Positions 8,910-18,692 of a stretch of DNA of 64,000 nucleotides are shown piece after piece. The notes under the pieces were generated by a model. That model made no database searches and was not told the DNA's origin. It saw only the letters and a program-made list of their open reading frames with translations. Within the stretch, counting starts at the first letter, position 1. The number at the start of each line of letters is the position of its first letter. The DNA is from Pseudomonas sp. NC02. GTDB lineage: Bacteria; Pseudomonadota; Gammaproteobacteria; Pseudomonadales; Pseudomonadaceae. The stretch lies in NCBI RefSeq assembly GCF_002874965.1, contig NZ_CP025624.1, forward strand, positions 248,001-312,000, in the 5' to 3' direction. Both the position numbers and the translations under genes were made by a program.

Positions 8910-9902
8910 TCAGTTAGTGATGAACTTCGGGCTGACGTACGGGGCGTAGTCCGGCAGTACGGCGTCGACCTTGCCTTGTTCCTTGAGGAACGCGGCGGTA
9001 TCGGTGACAGCCTTGGTGGTCGGTGCGCCGAGCAGGGTGACCTGGTCAGCCGCCAGCGGGTAGACGTTGCCTTGCAGCAGCAGCGGAATGTCGCTGGCCT
9101 TGGCCCCGGAGAGCTTCACCAGTTTGTCGACGTTGCCTTTGTCAGCCAGCCAGGCTTGTGGGTCTTTGCGGTAGGCGGCGTAGGCATCCAGGGTGACCTT
9201 GGCAAAAGCCGTGACGATTTCCGGGTGCTTCTCGGCGAAATCCTTACGCACGATCCAGGCATCGAAGGTCGGCGCGCCGAACTTGGCCAGTTCGCCGGAG
9301 GTGATCAGCACCTTGCCGTTTTCCTTGGCTACGCCAAGCGCTGGGTCCCACACGTAGGTGGCGTCGATATCACCACGTTTCCAGGCGGCGATGATGGCCG
9401 GCGGGGCGAGGTTGAGGATGGTCACTTTGGACGGGTCGATGTTCCAGTGCTTCAACGCGGCCAGCAGGCTGTAGTGGCCGGTGGAAACGAATGGCACGGC
9501 GACTTTCTTGCCGATCAGGTCCTGCGGGCTGTTGATCCCGGAACCGTTGCGGGCCACCAGGGCCTCGGCGCCGCCGATCTGGGTGGCGATCAGGAAAGTT
9601 TCTACCGGGACCTTGCGGGTCACGGCAGCGGTCAGCGGGCTGGAGCCCAGGTAGCCGATCTGCACGTCACCGGAAGCGATGGCGGCGATGATGTCGGCAC
9701 CGTTGTCGAATTTGCGCCAGTCGATCTTGGCGTTGGTGGCTTTTTCGTAAGCGCCGTCGGCCTGGGCGACTTTCGCCGGGTCAACGGTGGTCTGGTAAGC
9801 GATGGTCACGTCGGCGGCCTGGGCAAACAGGCTGGCACCGGCCAGGGACAACGCCGCCAAGAGGCGAAGGGGGAAGTGCAGTTTCAAGGGGGAAGTCCTC
9901 AT
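8910..9902 (-). CDS. tauA: taurine-binding periplasmic protein TauA
   Basis: A 330-residue periplasmic substrate-binding protein. The signal peptide covers residues 1-29 (ending LFAQA|ADVTIAYQ), followed by a two-lobed binding fold (GYLGSSPLTAAVTR, PFVSTGHYSL, ATYVWDPALG). It delivers taurine to TauBC. It is the first gene of the operon, so the operon promoter must lie between 9903 and about 10020, where a 7-7-7 palindrome is found. Confidence 0.94.
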   Translation of the reverse strand: MRTSPLKLHFPLRLLAALSLAGASLFAQAADVTIAYQTTVDPAKVAQADGAYEKATNAKIDWRKFDNGADIIAAIASGDVQIGYLGSSPLTAAVTRKVPVETFLIATQIGGAEALVARNGSGINSPQDLIGKKVAVPFVSTGHYSLLAALKHWNIDPSKVTILNLAPPAIIAAWKRGDIDATYVWDPALGVAKENGKVLITSGELAKFGAPTFDAWIVRKDFAEKHPEIVTAFAKVTLDAYAAYRKDPQAWLADKGNVDKLVKLSGAKASDIPLLLQGNVYPLAADQVTLLGAPTTKAVTDTAAFLKEQGKVDAVLPDYAPYVSPKFITN

Positions 9903-9950
9903 CAGGCGGCCGGAGGTCGGCGTGTGAGAAGACTAAATGATCTAAGAATC

Positions 9951-9971
9951 CGAAAATAAATAACATTTTCG
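9951..9971 (-). promoter_or_regulatory. palindrome upstream of tauA (possible operator)
   Basis: Perfect inverted repeat CGAAAAT-N7-ATTTTCG in an AT-rich stretch, 49 bases before the tauA start. The position suits a regulator or promoter site for the taurine operon. Which protein binds is not known; CysB-type sites are poorly conserved and cannot be claimed from this. Confidence 0.4.
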
Positions 9972-10025
9972 AATTAGCTTATGAGGAGAAACTCGCGCGC
10001 CAGGCTAGAAGGCGCGTAGGTCAAA

Positions 10026-10115
10026 TGTGGGAGCGGGCTTGCTCGCGAAAGCGGTGAATCAGTCACCGAATACATCGACTGATACAACGCTTTCGCGAGC
10101 AAGCCCGCTCCCACA
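10026..10115. repeat. REPIN, GTGGGAGCGGGCTTGCTCGCGAA family
   Basis: Perfect inverted arms TGTGGGAGCGGGCTTGCTCG / CGAGCAAGCCCGCTCCCACA around a variable centre. It lies 18 bases behind the gshA stop codon. Confidence 0.9.
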
Positions 10116-10133
10116 GGGGTCTGTGTCAGGCTT

Positions 10134-11717
10134 TTAGTTGCTGATAGCGAGGATGCTCGCCTGGTACGACCCGACAAACACGTCAAAATCACCCACTTCG
10201 TTCTGCTCAAGCTCCGCCTGCTGCGCCAGCGAACTGCGCGCCAGCTCTTCAAAGCGTGCCTGTTCCTCTGCCTTCAACGGCTCGCTGCGGAAGTACTCCG
10301 CATGCACCTGGCTCTGATGCAGCGAGAACTGCGCAAAGCTCTCTTTACGCTCGCTCATCGCCGCCAGCACCTGGGCCGACGGGGTCAGGGACGAATCCTT
10401 GACCTTCGCCAGCTGCGCGTCCAGCGCCTGGCTGTGTTCATTGATGCCCTGGCTCTGGTCCAGCATCGCCGCCAGCGGAGCAATCTGCTCCAGCAGCTCT
10501 GCCGCCCATTCCTTCATGTCCACCGATTCGCCACGGCGCTGCAATTGCAGGCCCGGACGGCGGCCTTCCTTGACCACGCTGAGGAAGTTGGAGGTGGCGT
10601 TGCCGCACTCATTGTCGGCGAACAGCGGGCTGTCATTCAGCGCGCAATACAGCAGGAACGCATCGAGGAAGCGCGACTCTTGCAAGTCGATGCCCATCGG
10701 CAGGAACGGGTTGATGTCCAGGCAACGCACTTCGATGTACTGGATGCCACGGGCCATCAGCGCCTGGATCGGCCGTTCGCCGGTGTAGGTCACGCGCTTG
10801 GGCCGGATGTTGGAGTAGTACTCGTTTTCGATCTGCAGGATGTTGGTGTTGAGCTGAACCCACTCACCGTCCTTATGGGTACCGACTTCGACGTACGGTG
10901 CGTAGGGCGTTGCCACAGCTTCGCGCAGGCTGTCGGTGTAGCTCGCCAGGTCGTTGTAGCACGGCGTCAGGCCGGCCTGGGCGTTGCTCTGGTAACCCAG
11001 GTCGCTCATGCGCAGGCTGGTGGCGTACGGCAGGTACAGGGTGTCGGCGTCCAGCACTTCGAGCTGGTGCGAACGACCGCGCAGGAAACCCGCGTCCAGG
11101 GCCGGCGAGGCGCCGAACAGGTACATCAGCAGCCAGCTGTAGCGGCGGAAGTTACGGATCAGCGCGATATAGGCCGTGGACTGGTAATCCCGGTCGGTGC
11201 CCACAAAGCCTTCGGCTTCCTTGAGCAACGGCCAGAGGTCTTCCGGCAGGGAAAAGTTGTAGTGGATCCCGGCGATGCACTGCATGGTCTTGCCGTACCG
11301 CAGGGCCAGGCCCTTGCGATACACGTACTTGAGCTGTCCGATGTTGGAGGTGCCGTAGTAGGCAATCGGAATATCTTCCTCGGCCGGCAACGGGCACGGC
11401 ATCGATGGACTCCACAGGTACTCGCTGCCGAGCTTGCTGTAGGCAAAACGGTGGATCTTGTCGAGGCTGCTCAGGGTATCGGCCGGGTTGGGCAACGCCG
11501 GCGTGATGAATTCAAGCAGCGACTCGGAATAGTCGGTGGTGATCTGTTCGTGGGTCAGTGCAGCGCCCAGGGCCTCGGGATGCGGCGTTTGTGCCAGTCG
11601 GCCTTCACCGGTGACGCGCAGGCATTCGCGCTCGATGCCGTGCAGGCATTGCTCGAGCAAAGAGAGGTGTTCGTGCTTGCCGAGCAGGGCCAGGCGGCGG
11701 TTGAGAAGTTCGCTCAA
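10134..11717 (-). CDS. gshA: glutamate-cysteine ligase GshA
   Basis: Catalyses the first step of glutathione synthesis, ATP-dependent joining of L-glutamate and L-cysteine. It belongs to the proteobacterial type-1 family of about 520-530 residues. Visible marks are [10 protein letters not shown] (ATP/Mg site), [21 protein letters not shown] and the C-terminal half with RCLDINPF. I place the start at a TTG (11717) giving 527 residues beginning [12 protein letters not shown], because AAGGAA lies six bases upstream and known pseudomonad GshA proteins begin at this point. The upstream GTG at 11732 would add five residues but has no ribosome site. Confidence 0.93.
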   Translation of the reverse strand: MSELLNRRLALLGKHEHLSLLEQCLHGIERECLRVTGEGRLAQTPHPEALGAALTHEQITTDYSESLLEFITPALPNPADTLSSLDKIHRFAYSKLGSEYLWSPSMPCPLPAEEDIPIAYYGTSNIGQLKYVYRKGLALRYGKTMQCIAGIHYNFSLPEDLWPLLKEAEGFVGTDRDYQSTAYIALIRNFRRYSWLLMYLFGASPALDAGFLRGRSHQLEVLDADTLYLPYATSLRMSDLGYQSNAQAGLTPCYNDLASYTDSLREAVATPYAPYVEVGTHKDGEWVQLNTNILQIENEYYSNIRPKRVTYTGERPIQALMARGIQYIEVRCLDINPFLPMGIDLQESRFLDAFLLYCALNDSPLFADNECGNATSNFLSVVKEGRRPGLQLQRRGESVDMKEWAAELLEQIAPLAAMLDQSQGINEHSQALDAQLAKVKDSSLTPSAQVLAAMSERKESFAQFSLHQSQVHAEYFRSEPLKAEEQARFEELARSSLAQQAELEQNEVGDFDVFVGSYQASILAISN

Positions 11718-11931
11718 GTTGGATTCCTTCACGCGTCAGTCGCCCCAATATGGGGGTGGTCAGGACGGTCTACAAGGGTGAAGTGGAAACTGGCGTTATC
11801 GCCTGGTTTTTGAGCCGGATTGACCCACTCTGAAAGAGCCGCCCTCGTCCCTGAATCTGGCCATCGCGCACGAGGAAAAGTTCGGCGCAACTTTCGAAGC
11901 GCCGAAATTAACTCAAATCGATGACAGGGAG

Positions 11932-12315
11932 CTATAGGACAGCGAAGGTGCCTTGTGCTTTTGCGACCAGTTTTTCGTCCTGGTACACGTCCGCCTCGAC
12001 CACCAGCGTGCGCCGACCCGGGTGAATCACTCGGGCGGTGCACAGCACATCGCCGTCGGAAACGGCGCGGATGTAGTTGATCTTGCATTCGATGGTCGCG
12101 CTCTGCTGGTCGAAACCATGGGAGCTGGAACACGCCAGCCCCATGGCAATGTCCACCAGGCTGAAGATCGCCCCGCCATGGAGCTTGCCAGCGCGGTTGC
12201 GCAACTGCGGTTCCAGGGTCAAGGCCACCTCGGCAACACCGGTTTCCAGGCGCTGCAGGCGGCAGCCAATGAGTTCGCTGAAAGCGCTGTGGGTCAAGCC
12301 GGCTGGCAGTTCCAT
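11932..12315 (-). CDS. PaaI-type hotdog-fold thioesterase
   Basis: A 127-residue single hotdog domain. The PaaI-type signature is GKLHGGAIFSLVDIAMGLA, with the helix carrying the catalytic Asp, followed by strands INYIRAVSDGDVLCTARVIHPGRR. Such enzymes hydrolyse acyl- or aryl-CoA thioesters, and the substrate is unknown. Its ATG overlaps the tex stop codon by one base (TAATG), so it is translationally coupled to tex. The pairing is positional and I know of no functional link. Confidence 0.85.
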   Translation of the reverse strand: MELPAGLTHSAFSELIGCRLQRLETGVAEVALTLEPQLRNRAGKLHGGAIFSLVDIAMGLACSSSHGFDQQSATIECKINYIRAVSDGDVLCTARVIHPGRRTLVVEADVYQDEKLVAKAQGTFAVL

Positions 12316-14639
12316 TAACGTTTCTTCAGTTGTTTGGCGTTGGCGAACAGCGAAGCCATGGCGTTGTTGGCCGGGGCTGGCGCAGCGGTTTCCTTGCGGG
12401 GGGCGGCGCCTTGGGACTGGCGTGGCGCCGAGCCCGGGCGTGCGCCGCGGGCACCGTCGATTTTCTCGCCCGGGGTGTCGCTCATGCGCATCGACAGGCC
12501 GACGCGTTTGCGCGGGATGTCGACTTCCATGACCTTGACCTTGACCACATCACCGGCTTTCACCGCTTCACGCGGGTCCTTGATGAACTTCTCCGAAAGC
12601 GCAGAGATGTGCACCAAACCGTCCTGATGCACGCCGATATCCACAAACGCGCCGAAGTTGGTCACGTTGGTCACCACGCCTTCGAGGATCATCCCCAGTT
12701 GCAGGTCCTTGAGGTCTTCGACGCCTTCCTGGAATTCGGCGGTCTTGAACTCGGGACGCGGGTCGCGGCCAGGTTTTTCCAGCTCTTGCAGGATGTCGGT
12801 GATGGTCGGCACGCCGAAGGTTTCGTCGGTGTACTTCTTCGGGTCGAGGCGCTTGAGGAACGCGGCGTCGCCGATCAGCGAGCGGATGTCGCGGTCGGTT
12901 TCAGCGGCAATGCGTTGTACCAGCGGGTAGGCTTCCGGGTGGACAGCCGAGGAATCCAGCGGGTTGTCACCGTTCATGACGCGCAGGAAGCCGGCGGCTT
13001 GCTCGAAGGTTTTTTCGCCAAGGCGTGCGACTTTTTTCAGCGCTGCACGGGTCTTGAACGCACCGTTTTCGTCGCGGTGGGTCACGATGTTCTGCGCCAG
13101 GGTGGCGTTGAGGCCGGAGATGCGGGCCAGCAGCGCAACCGAAGCGGTGTTTACGTCCACGCCCACGGCGTTCACGCAGTCTTCAACCACGGCGTCCAGG
13201 CCGCGAGCCAGTTTCAGCTGCGACACGTCGTGCTGGTACTGGCCGACGCCGATGGATTTCGGGTCGATCTTCACCAGCTCCGCCAGTGGGTCCTGCAGGC
13301 GGCGAGCAATGGACACGGCGCCACGGATCGACACGTCGAGGTCCGGGAATTCCTTGGAAGCCAGTTCAGACGCGGAGTACACCGAAGCGCCGGCCTCGGA
13401 GACCATCACCTTGGTCATCTGCATGCCTGGGTATTTTTTGATCAGCTCGGCGGCCAGCTTGTCGGTTTCACGGCTGGCGGTGCCGTTGCCGATGGCAATC
13501 AGGTCCACCGAGTGCTTGGCGCACAGGGCGGCCAGGATGGCGATGGTCTGGTCCCACTTGTTGTGCGGCACGTGGGGGTAAACCGTGGCGTGATCCAGCA
13601 GCTTGCCGGTGGCGTCGACCACGGCAACCTTGCAGCCGGTGCGCAGGCCCGGGTCGAGGCCCAGGGTTGCGCGTGGGCCGGCGGGTGCGGCCAGCAGCAG
13701 GTCGTGCAGGTTGTGGGCGAATACGCTGATGGCTTCGGTTTCGGCGCCGTCGCGCAACTCGCCCAGCAGGTCGGTTTCGAGGTGGGTGTAGAGCTTGACC
13801 TTCCAGGTCCAGCGCACGACCTCACTGAGCCACTTGTCCGCAGGACGATTCTGATTCTGGATGCCGAACTGTTGACCGATCATGCCTTCGCACGGGTGCA
13901 TGGTGCCTGGCAGCTCGTCGCCGACTTTCAGCGCGGAGCTCAGGATGCCTTCGTTGCGGCCGCGGAAAATCGCCAGTGCACGGTGGGACGGCATGCTTTT
14001 CAGCGGCTCGTCGTGTTCGAAATAATCGCGGAACTTGGCGCCTTCCTCTTCCTTGCCGGCGATCACGCGGGCACTCAGGGTGGCTTCCTGCTTCAGGTAG
14101 TTGCGCAGTTTTTCCAGCAGGTTGGCGTCTTCGGCGAAGCGCTCCATGAGGATGTACTTGGCGCCTTCGAGGGCGGCCTTGACGTCGGCCACGCCTTTTT
14201 CGGCATCGACAAAGCGTGCAGCTTCGGTTTCCGGGGCCAGGGACGGGTCGTTGAACAGACCGTCGGCCAGCTCGCCGAGGCCGGCTTCCAGGGCGATCTG
14301 GCCCTTGGTGCGGCGCTTCTGCTTGTACGGCAGGTACAAGTCTTCGAGGCGGGTCTTGGTGTCGGCGAGCTTGATGTCGCGTTCCAGCTGCGGGGTCAGC
14401 TTGCCTTGCTCTTCGATGCTGGCGAGGATGCTGATACGCCGTTCGTCGAGTTCTCGCAGGTAGCGCAGGCGCTCTTCCAGATGCCGCAACTGGATATCAT
14501 CGAGGCTGCCGGTGACTTCTTTACGGTAACGGGCGATGAAGGGCACTGTGGAGCCTTCATCCAGTAGAGCGACGGCCGCTTCGACCTGTTGTGGGCGTAC
14601 GCCGAGTTCCTCGGCGATGCGGCTGTTGATGCTGTCCAT
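12315..14639 (-). CDS. tex: transcription accessory protein Tex
   Basis: A 774-residue nucleic-acid-binding protein. It has an N-terminal Tex helical domain, a YqgF-like RNase H fold around residues 320-450 ([20 protein letters not shown]), helix-hairpin-helix motifs ([11 protein letters not shown], then [11 protein letters not shown]) and a C-terminal S1 RNA-binding domain ([26 protein letters not shown]). A basic, low-complexity tail rich in Ala, Pro and Lys follows. Tex affects transcription and toxin expression in other bacteria; the exact role is unsettled. It is the first gene of a two-gene unit with the thioesterase. Confidence 0.96.
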   Translation of the reverse strand: MDSINSRIAEELGVRPQQVEAAVALLDEGSTVPFIARYRKEVTGSLDDIQLRHLEERLRYLRELDERRISILASIEEQGKLTPQLERDIKLADTKTRLEDLYLPYKQKRRTKGQIALEAGLGELADGLFNDPSLAPETEAARFVDAEKGVADVKAALEGAKYILMERFAEDANLLEKLRNYLKQEATLSARVIAGKEEEGAKFRDYFEHDEPLKSMPSHRALAIFRGRNEGILSSALKVGDELPGTMHPCEGMIGQQFGIQNQNRPADKWLSEVVRWTWKVKLYTHLETDLLGELRDGAETEAISVFAHNLHDLLLAAPAGPRATLGLDPGLRTGCKVAVVDATGKLLDHATVYPHVPHNKWDQTIAILAALCAKHSVDLIAIGNGTASRETDKLAAELIKKYPGMQMTKVMVSEAGASVYSASELASKEFPDLDVSIRGAVSIARRLQDPLAELVKIDPKSIGVGQYQHDVSQLKLARGLDAVVEDCVNAVGVDVNTASVALLARISGLNATLAQNIVTHRDENGAFKTRAALKKVARLGEKTFEQAAGFLRVMNGDNPLDSSAVHPEAYPLVQRIAAETDRDIRSLIGDAAFLKRLDPKKYTDETFGVPTITDILQELEKPGRDPRPEFKTAEFQEGVEDLKDLQLGMILEGVVTNVTNFGAFVDIGVHQDGLVHISALSEKFIKDPREAVKAGDVVKVKVMEVDIPRKRVGLSMRMSDTPGEKIDGARGARPGSAPRQSQGAAPRKETAAPAPANNAMASLFANAKQLKKR

Positions 14640-14996
14640 AAAACCACCTGAAATTCTGAAAGCAGGCTCGCAGGCCCGGAAAACAAGGCTCGCGAGGCTG
14701 GTTGAGCGGCCCGTCTGGCGCCGCTGCCTGGGTCAAGAGGCAGCCTATTGACCCTCGAAATCGAAAAAATCACTACAAGCGGGTGAAAAAAATCCCCTGG
14801 CAGTAAACGGTAACGAACTGACGTTGCCCTGCACAAAGGCGCCGCATTATAACCAGCGTTCTGCCCTTGGGGGGATTGCCGCCAAGGTTGTAGGGCGCGG
14901 GTTCGCTGGCGGTAGAGGAAAAATCTGCTAACAATGCACACGGTGCGTATAACGGCAGCTACGCCATAATGCGCGCCGAGATAAGAGGAGCATCTA
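14640..14996. other. intergenic region between divergent tex and ompR
   Basis: A 357-base gap that must hold the promoters of both units. The tex side contains two overlapping inverted repeats: GCTGCCT/AGGCAGC at 14723-14744, and GGTCAA/TTGACC at 14731-14753. They could be alternative hairpins in the tex leader. The ompR side has CATAAT (14965-14970), a possible -10 box without a convincing -35, and a good ribosome site AGAGGAG before the ompR ATG. I see no ORF or RNA gene in it. Confidence 0.5.
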
Positions 14997-15737
14997 ATGA
15001 GCAGCACTGCACAAACTGCTGAAGGCGAAAAAATTCTCATCGTTGATGACGATCCGGGGCTGAGCAGCCTGCTGGAGCGTTTCTTCAACTCCAAGGGCTA
15101 CCGTGCCCGCGCGGTGCCAAACACCGAACAGATGGACCGCCTGTTGGGACGTGAAGTCTTCAACCTGGTGGTGCTGGACCTGATGCTGCCCGGCGAAGAC
15201 GGCCTGACCGCCTGCAAACGCCTGCGCGGCGCCAACAATCAGATCCCGATCATCATGCTGACCGCCAAGGGCGATGAGCTGAGCCGCATCAAGGGCCTGG
15301 AACTGGGCGCCGACGATTACCTGGCCAAGCCGTTCAACCCGGACGAGCTGATGGCACGGGTCAAGGCCGTACTGCGTCGCCAGGCCGCCCCGGTACCGGG
15401 TGCCCCAGGCAGCGAAGACGAAAGCGTGACCTTCGGTGACTACGAGCTGTCGCTGGCCACCCGTGAGCTCAAGCGTGGCGATGAAGTGCACATGCTGACC
15501 ACCGGCGAATTCGCCGTGCTCAAGGCACTGGTGATGAACGCTCGCCAGCCGCTGACCCGCGACAAGCTGATGAACCTAGCCCGTGGCCGCGAGTGGGACG
15601 CCCTCGAGCGCTCCATCGACGTACAGATCTCCCGTCTGCGCCGGATGATCGAGCCCGATCCATCCAAGCCGCGTTATATCCAGACGGTGTGGGGTGTGGG
15701 TTACGTGTTTGTGCCGGATGGCACTGCAACCAAGTGA
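14997..15737 (+). CDS. ompR: two-component response regulator OmpR
   Basis: A 246-residue OmpR/PhoB-family regulator. The receiver domain (residues 11-125) has an acidic pocket DDD (17-19), phospho-acceptor Asp61 in VVLDLMLPGEDG, Thr of MLTAKG and Lys of LAKPFNPDEL. The winged-helix DNA-binding domain covers residues 140-240 (LTTGEFAVLKALV, DVQISRLRRMIEPDPSKPRYIQTVWGVGY region). Its neighbour envZ is its kinase. It mediates osmolarity and envelope responses, including porin control. AGAGGAG stands six bases before the ATG. Confidence 0.95.
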   Translation: MSSTAQTAEGEKILIVDDDPGLSSLLERFFNSKGYRARAVPNTEQMDRLLGREVFNLVVLDLMLPGEDGLTACKRLRGANNQIPIIMLTAKGDELSRIKGLELGADDYLAKPFNPDELMARVKAVLRRQAAPVPGAPGSEDESVTFGDYELSLATRELKRGDEVHMLTTGEFAVLKALVMNARQPLTRDKLMNLARGREWDALERSIDVQISRLRRMIEPDPSKPRYIQTVWGVGYVFVPDGTATK

Positions 15738-15853
15738 CCGATGATTTGCAGAGGCGGGCGTGCCGGTGATGACTCGATAAGAGTCAGCCGGTTGCCCGGC
15801 GTTTGCAATTCTGCGAGCTTGGCTCGCTCCTGCAAGGTGTCCAGCTGTCTTTT

Positions 15854-17167
15854 ATGAAAACCCCGTTGTGGTTCCCGCAGAGTTTCTTCTCACGCACCCT
15901 TTGGCTGGTGCTCATCGTCGTACTGTTTTCCAAGGCCCTGACACTGGTTTATCTGTTGATGAACGAAGACGTGCTGGTGGACCGGCAGTACAGCCACGGT
16001 GTCGCGCTGACCTTGCGCGCCTACTGGGCCGCAGACCCCGAGAACCGCGAGAAGATCGCCAAGGCCGCTACCCTGGTCCGGGTCGCGGGCGCGGGCGTGC
16101 CCGAGGGCGAGCAACATTGGCCCTACAGCGAAATCTACCAGCGCCAGATGCAGGCCGAACTGGGTGAAGACACCGAGGTGCGGCTGCGCATGCATGTGTC
16201 GCCGGCGCTGTGGGTGCGAGCGCCGAGCCTGGGGGAGGACTGGCTGAAAGTGCCGCTGTATCCGCATCCCTTGCGGGGGCAGAAGATCTGGAACGTGCTG
16301 GGCTGGTTCCTGGCGATTGGCTTGCTTTCCACCGCGTCTGCCTGGATTTTCGTGCGCCAGCTCAACCAGCCGCTCAAGCGCCTGGTGTTTGCGGCACGCC
16401 AGCTGGGCCAGGGCCGCAGTGTGCGCCTGCCCATCAGCGATACGCCGAGTGAAATGACCGAGGTGTACAGCGCGTTCAACCAGATGGCCGAGGATGTCGA
16501 ACAGGCGGGGCGCGAGCGCGAGCTGATGCTGGCGGGGGTGTCCCATGACCTGCGCACGCCGCTGACGCGATTGCGGCTTTCCCTGGAACTGATGGGTAAC
16601 CACACCGACCTTACCGACGACATGGTTCGAGACATCGAGGACATGGACGCGATTCTCGACCAGTTCCTGGCGTTTATCCGCGATGGCAGGGACGAGGTGG
16701 TGGAAGAGGTCGACCTGACGGACCTGGTTCGCGAGGTGGTGGCGCCCTACAACCAGAATGGCGAGCAGGTGCGCATGCGCCTGGAGCCGATCCAGCCGTT
16801 CGCGTTGCGTCGGGTTTCGATGAAGCGCCTGCTGAATAACCTGATTGGTAACGCGCTGCATCACGCTGGTTCCGATGTGGAAGTAGCAGCCTACGTTTCC
16901 GGGGATACCAGTGCGCCTTACGTGGTGCTGAGTGTCATGGACCGTGGGGCCGGTATCGATCCGGCGGAACTGGAAGGTATCTTCAACCCGTTCACCCGCG
17001 GCGACCGTGCCCGGGGTGGCAAAGGCACGGGCCTGGGGCTGGCGATTGTGCGGCGGATTGCTTCAATGCATGGCGGCAATGTCGAATTGCGCAACCGGCC
17101 GGATGGCGGCCTGGAAGCGCGAGTGCGCTTGCCGTTGGGGCTGATGTTGCCCAGGGACGCGGTCTAA
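15854..17167 (+). CDS. envZ: osmosensor histidine kinase EnvZ
   Basis: A 437-residue inner-membrane sensor kinase that phosphorylates OmpR. It has TM1 at residues 14-36, a periplasmic loop of about 110 residues, TM2 at 148-167, HAMP at about 168-220, the H-box VSHDLRTPLTRLRL with phospho-acceptor His231, and a GHKL ATPase domain (NLIGNALHHA, DRGAGI, KGTGLGLAIV). I chose the ATG at 15854 because the N-terminus MKTPLWFPQSFFSRTLW aligns with other EnvZ proteins; an upstream in-frame TTG at 15803 is less likely. The 116-base gap after ompR contains small hairpins, for example GACTC/GAGTC. Confidence 0.94.
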   Translation: MKTPLWFPQSFFSRTLWLVLIVVLFSKALTLVYLLMNEDVLVDRQYSHGVALTLRAYWAADPENREKIAKAATLVRVAGAGVPEGEQHWPYSEIYQRQMQAELGEDTEVRLRMHVSPALWVRAPSLGEDWLKVPLYPHPLRGQKIWNVLGWFLAIGLLSTASAWIFVRQLNQPLKRLVFAARQLGQGRSVRLPISDTPSEMTEVYSAFNQMAEDVEQAGRERELMLAGVSHDLRTPLTRLRLSLELMGNHTDLTDDMVRDIEDMDAILDQFLAFIRDGRDEVVEEVDLTDLVREVVAPYNQNGEQVRMRLEPIQPFALRRVSMKRLLNNLIGNALHHAGSDVEVAAYVSGDTSAPYVVLSVMDRGAGIDPAELEGIFNPFTRGDRARGGKGTGLGLAIVRRIASMHGGNVELRNRPDGGLEARVRLPLGLMLPRDAV

Positions 17168-17168
17168 A

Positions 17169-17258
17169 TGTGGGAGCGGGCTTGCTCGCGAAGGCGGTGG
17201 GTCAGTCCATAGAAATGTCGACTGATCCACTGCCTTCGCGAGCAAGCCCGCTCCCACA
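17169..17258. repeat. REPIN, GTGGGAGCGGGCTTGCTCGCGAA family
   Basis: Perfect arms TGTGGGAGCGGGCTTGCTCG / CGAGCAAGCCCGCTCCCACA. It sits directly behind the envZ stop codon, between the convergent envZ and rimK genes. Confidence 0.9.
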
Positions 17259-17291
17259 CTGGTTTTGCGGTGCTTTACAGGTTGGGTGTCC

Positions 17292-18197
17292 TCAACCTTT
17301 GCCTTTGGTCCTGGTCATATTCGGCCCACCACTCTTCTCCAGATGCTGAATGATGATCCCCGCCACATCCTTGCCGGTGGTGGTCTCAATTCCTTCCAGG
17401 CCCGGTGACGAGTTCACCTCCATCACCAGCGGCCCGTGGTTGGAGCGCAATATATCCACACCCGCCACGCTCAACCCCATGACCTTGGCTGCCCGCAGTG
17501 CGGTCATGCGTTCTTCCGGGGTGATCTTGATCAGGCTGGCACTGCCGCCACGGTGCAGGTTGGACCGAAACTCACCCGGCTTGGCCTGGCGCTTCATCGC
17601 GGCAATCACCTTGTCGCCCACCACGAAGCAGCGGATATCCGCACCGCCGGCTTCCTTGATGTACTCCTGCACCATGATGTTCTGCTTGAGGCCCATGAAC
17701 GCCTCGATCACCGACTCGGCCGCAGTCGCGGTTTCACACAGCACCACGCCGATGCCCTGGGTGCCTTCCAGCACCTTGATCACCAGCGGCGCGCCGTTGA
17801 CCATCTCGATCAGGTCGGGAATGTCATCCGGGGAGTGCGCAAAGCCGGTGACCGGCAAGCCAATGCCACGGCGCGACAGCAACTGCAGCGAGCGCAGCTT
17901 GTCCCGCGAACGGGCGATAGCCACCGATTCATTGAGGGGAGACACCCCCATCATTTCAAACTGGCGCAGTACCGCGCAGCCATAGAACGTCACGGAAGCA
18001 CCGATACGCGGGATCACCGCATCGAAGCCTTCCAGCGGTTTGCCCCGGTAGTGGATCTGCGGCTTATGACTGGCAATGTTCATATAGGCGCGCAACGTAT
18101 CGATCACCACCATCTCATGGCCACGTTCGGTGCCGGCCTCGACCAGGCGACGGGTGGAATACAGACGCGGGTTACGCGACAGCACAGCGATCTTCAT
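17292..18197 (-). CDS. rimK: RpsF (ribosomal S6) glutamate ligase RimK
   Basis: An ATP-grasp ligase of 301 residues that adds glutamate residues to the C-terminus of ribosomal protein S6. It starts [22 protein letters not shown] and contains the ATP-grasp elements [19 protein letters not shown] and [23 protein letters not shown]. The metal-binding end is [14 protein letters not shown]. It is the last gene of rimA-rimB-rimK and overlaps rimB by four bases. In P. fluorescens this modification alters ribosome make-up and translation, and so motility, attachment and stress output. Confidence 0.95.
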   Translation of the reverse strand: MKIAVLSRNPRLYSTRRLVEAGTERGHEMVVIDTLRAYMNIASHKPQIHYRGKPLEGFDAVIPRIGASVTFYGCAVLRQFEMMGVSPLNESVAIARSRDKLRSLQLLSRRGIGLPVTGFAHSPDDIPDLIEMVNGAPLVIKVLEGTQGIGVVLCETATAAESVIEAFMGLKQNIMVQEYIKEAGGADIRCFVVGDKVIAAMKRQAKPGEFRSNLHRGGSASLIKITPEERMTALRAAKVMGLSVAGVDILRSNHGPLVMEVNSSPGLEGIETTTGKDVAGIIIQHLEKSGGPNMTRTKGKG

Positions 18198-18676
18198 GCA
18201 GCACCTGTGGCAGAGGTAGTAGAGACCGGGAACACCGGCTTGTCTTGAACGTATTTGACGCCGGGACTGACCACCAGTTGGCCGTCAATCAGGGCCTTGG
18301 AGCCCAGCAACAGGCGGTAACGCATGGCCTTGCGGCAGGCGAGGGTGAATTCCACCCGCCATACCCGATCGCCCAGGGCCAGGGTGGTGCTGATCACATA
18401 CCGCACCTGGGCCTGGCCGTTGGAGCTTTTAATGGTTTTCATCGCCACCAGCGGTGCTTCGCAGCGCCGGTGACGCAGTTGCACCACGCTGCCCAGGTGC
18501 GCGGTGAAGCGCACCCACTTTGCACCGTCGCGCTCAAATGGCTCGATCTCGGTGGCATGCAGGCTTGAGGTACTGGCGCCGGTGTCGATCTTGGCGCGCA
18601 GGCCTGCCACTCCCAAGTCGGGAAGTGCCACCCACTCACGCAGACCCACAACGGTCAAATGGTCAAATGTCTTCAA
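18194..18676 (-). CDS. rimB: RimB, retropepsin-like RpsF-tail protease
   Basis: A 160-residue protein of the family often labelled 'ATP-dependent zinc protease'. Its real signature is the retropepsin-like [14 protein letters not shown] (Asp-Thr-Gly-Ala at residues 31-34) and [17 protein letters not shown]. In the pseudomonad Rim system RimB trims the glutamate tails that RimK adds to RpsF, so it counteracts RimK. It overlaps rimK by four bases and lies 16 bases behind rimA, a tight operon. Confidence 0.9.
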   Translation of the reverse strand: MKTFDHLTVVGLREWVALPDLGVAGLRAKIDTGASTSSLHATEIEPFERDGAKWVRFTAHLGSVVQLRHRRCEAPLVAMKTIKSSNGQAQVRYVISTTLALGDRVWRVEFTLACRKAMRYRLLLGSKALIDGQLVVSPGVKYVQDKPVFPVSTTSATGAA

Positions 18677-18692
18677 TATGAATAACCGGCAA

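Noticed and set aside
12330..14567. 745-codon plus-strand open frame opposite tex
   Set aside because: Antisense frame kept open by GC3 bias; the tex product is certain and this frame has no family features or ribosome site.
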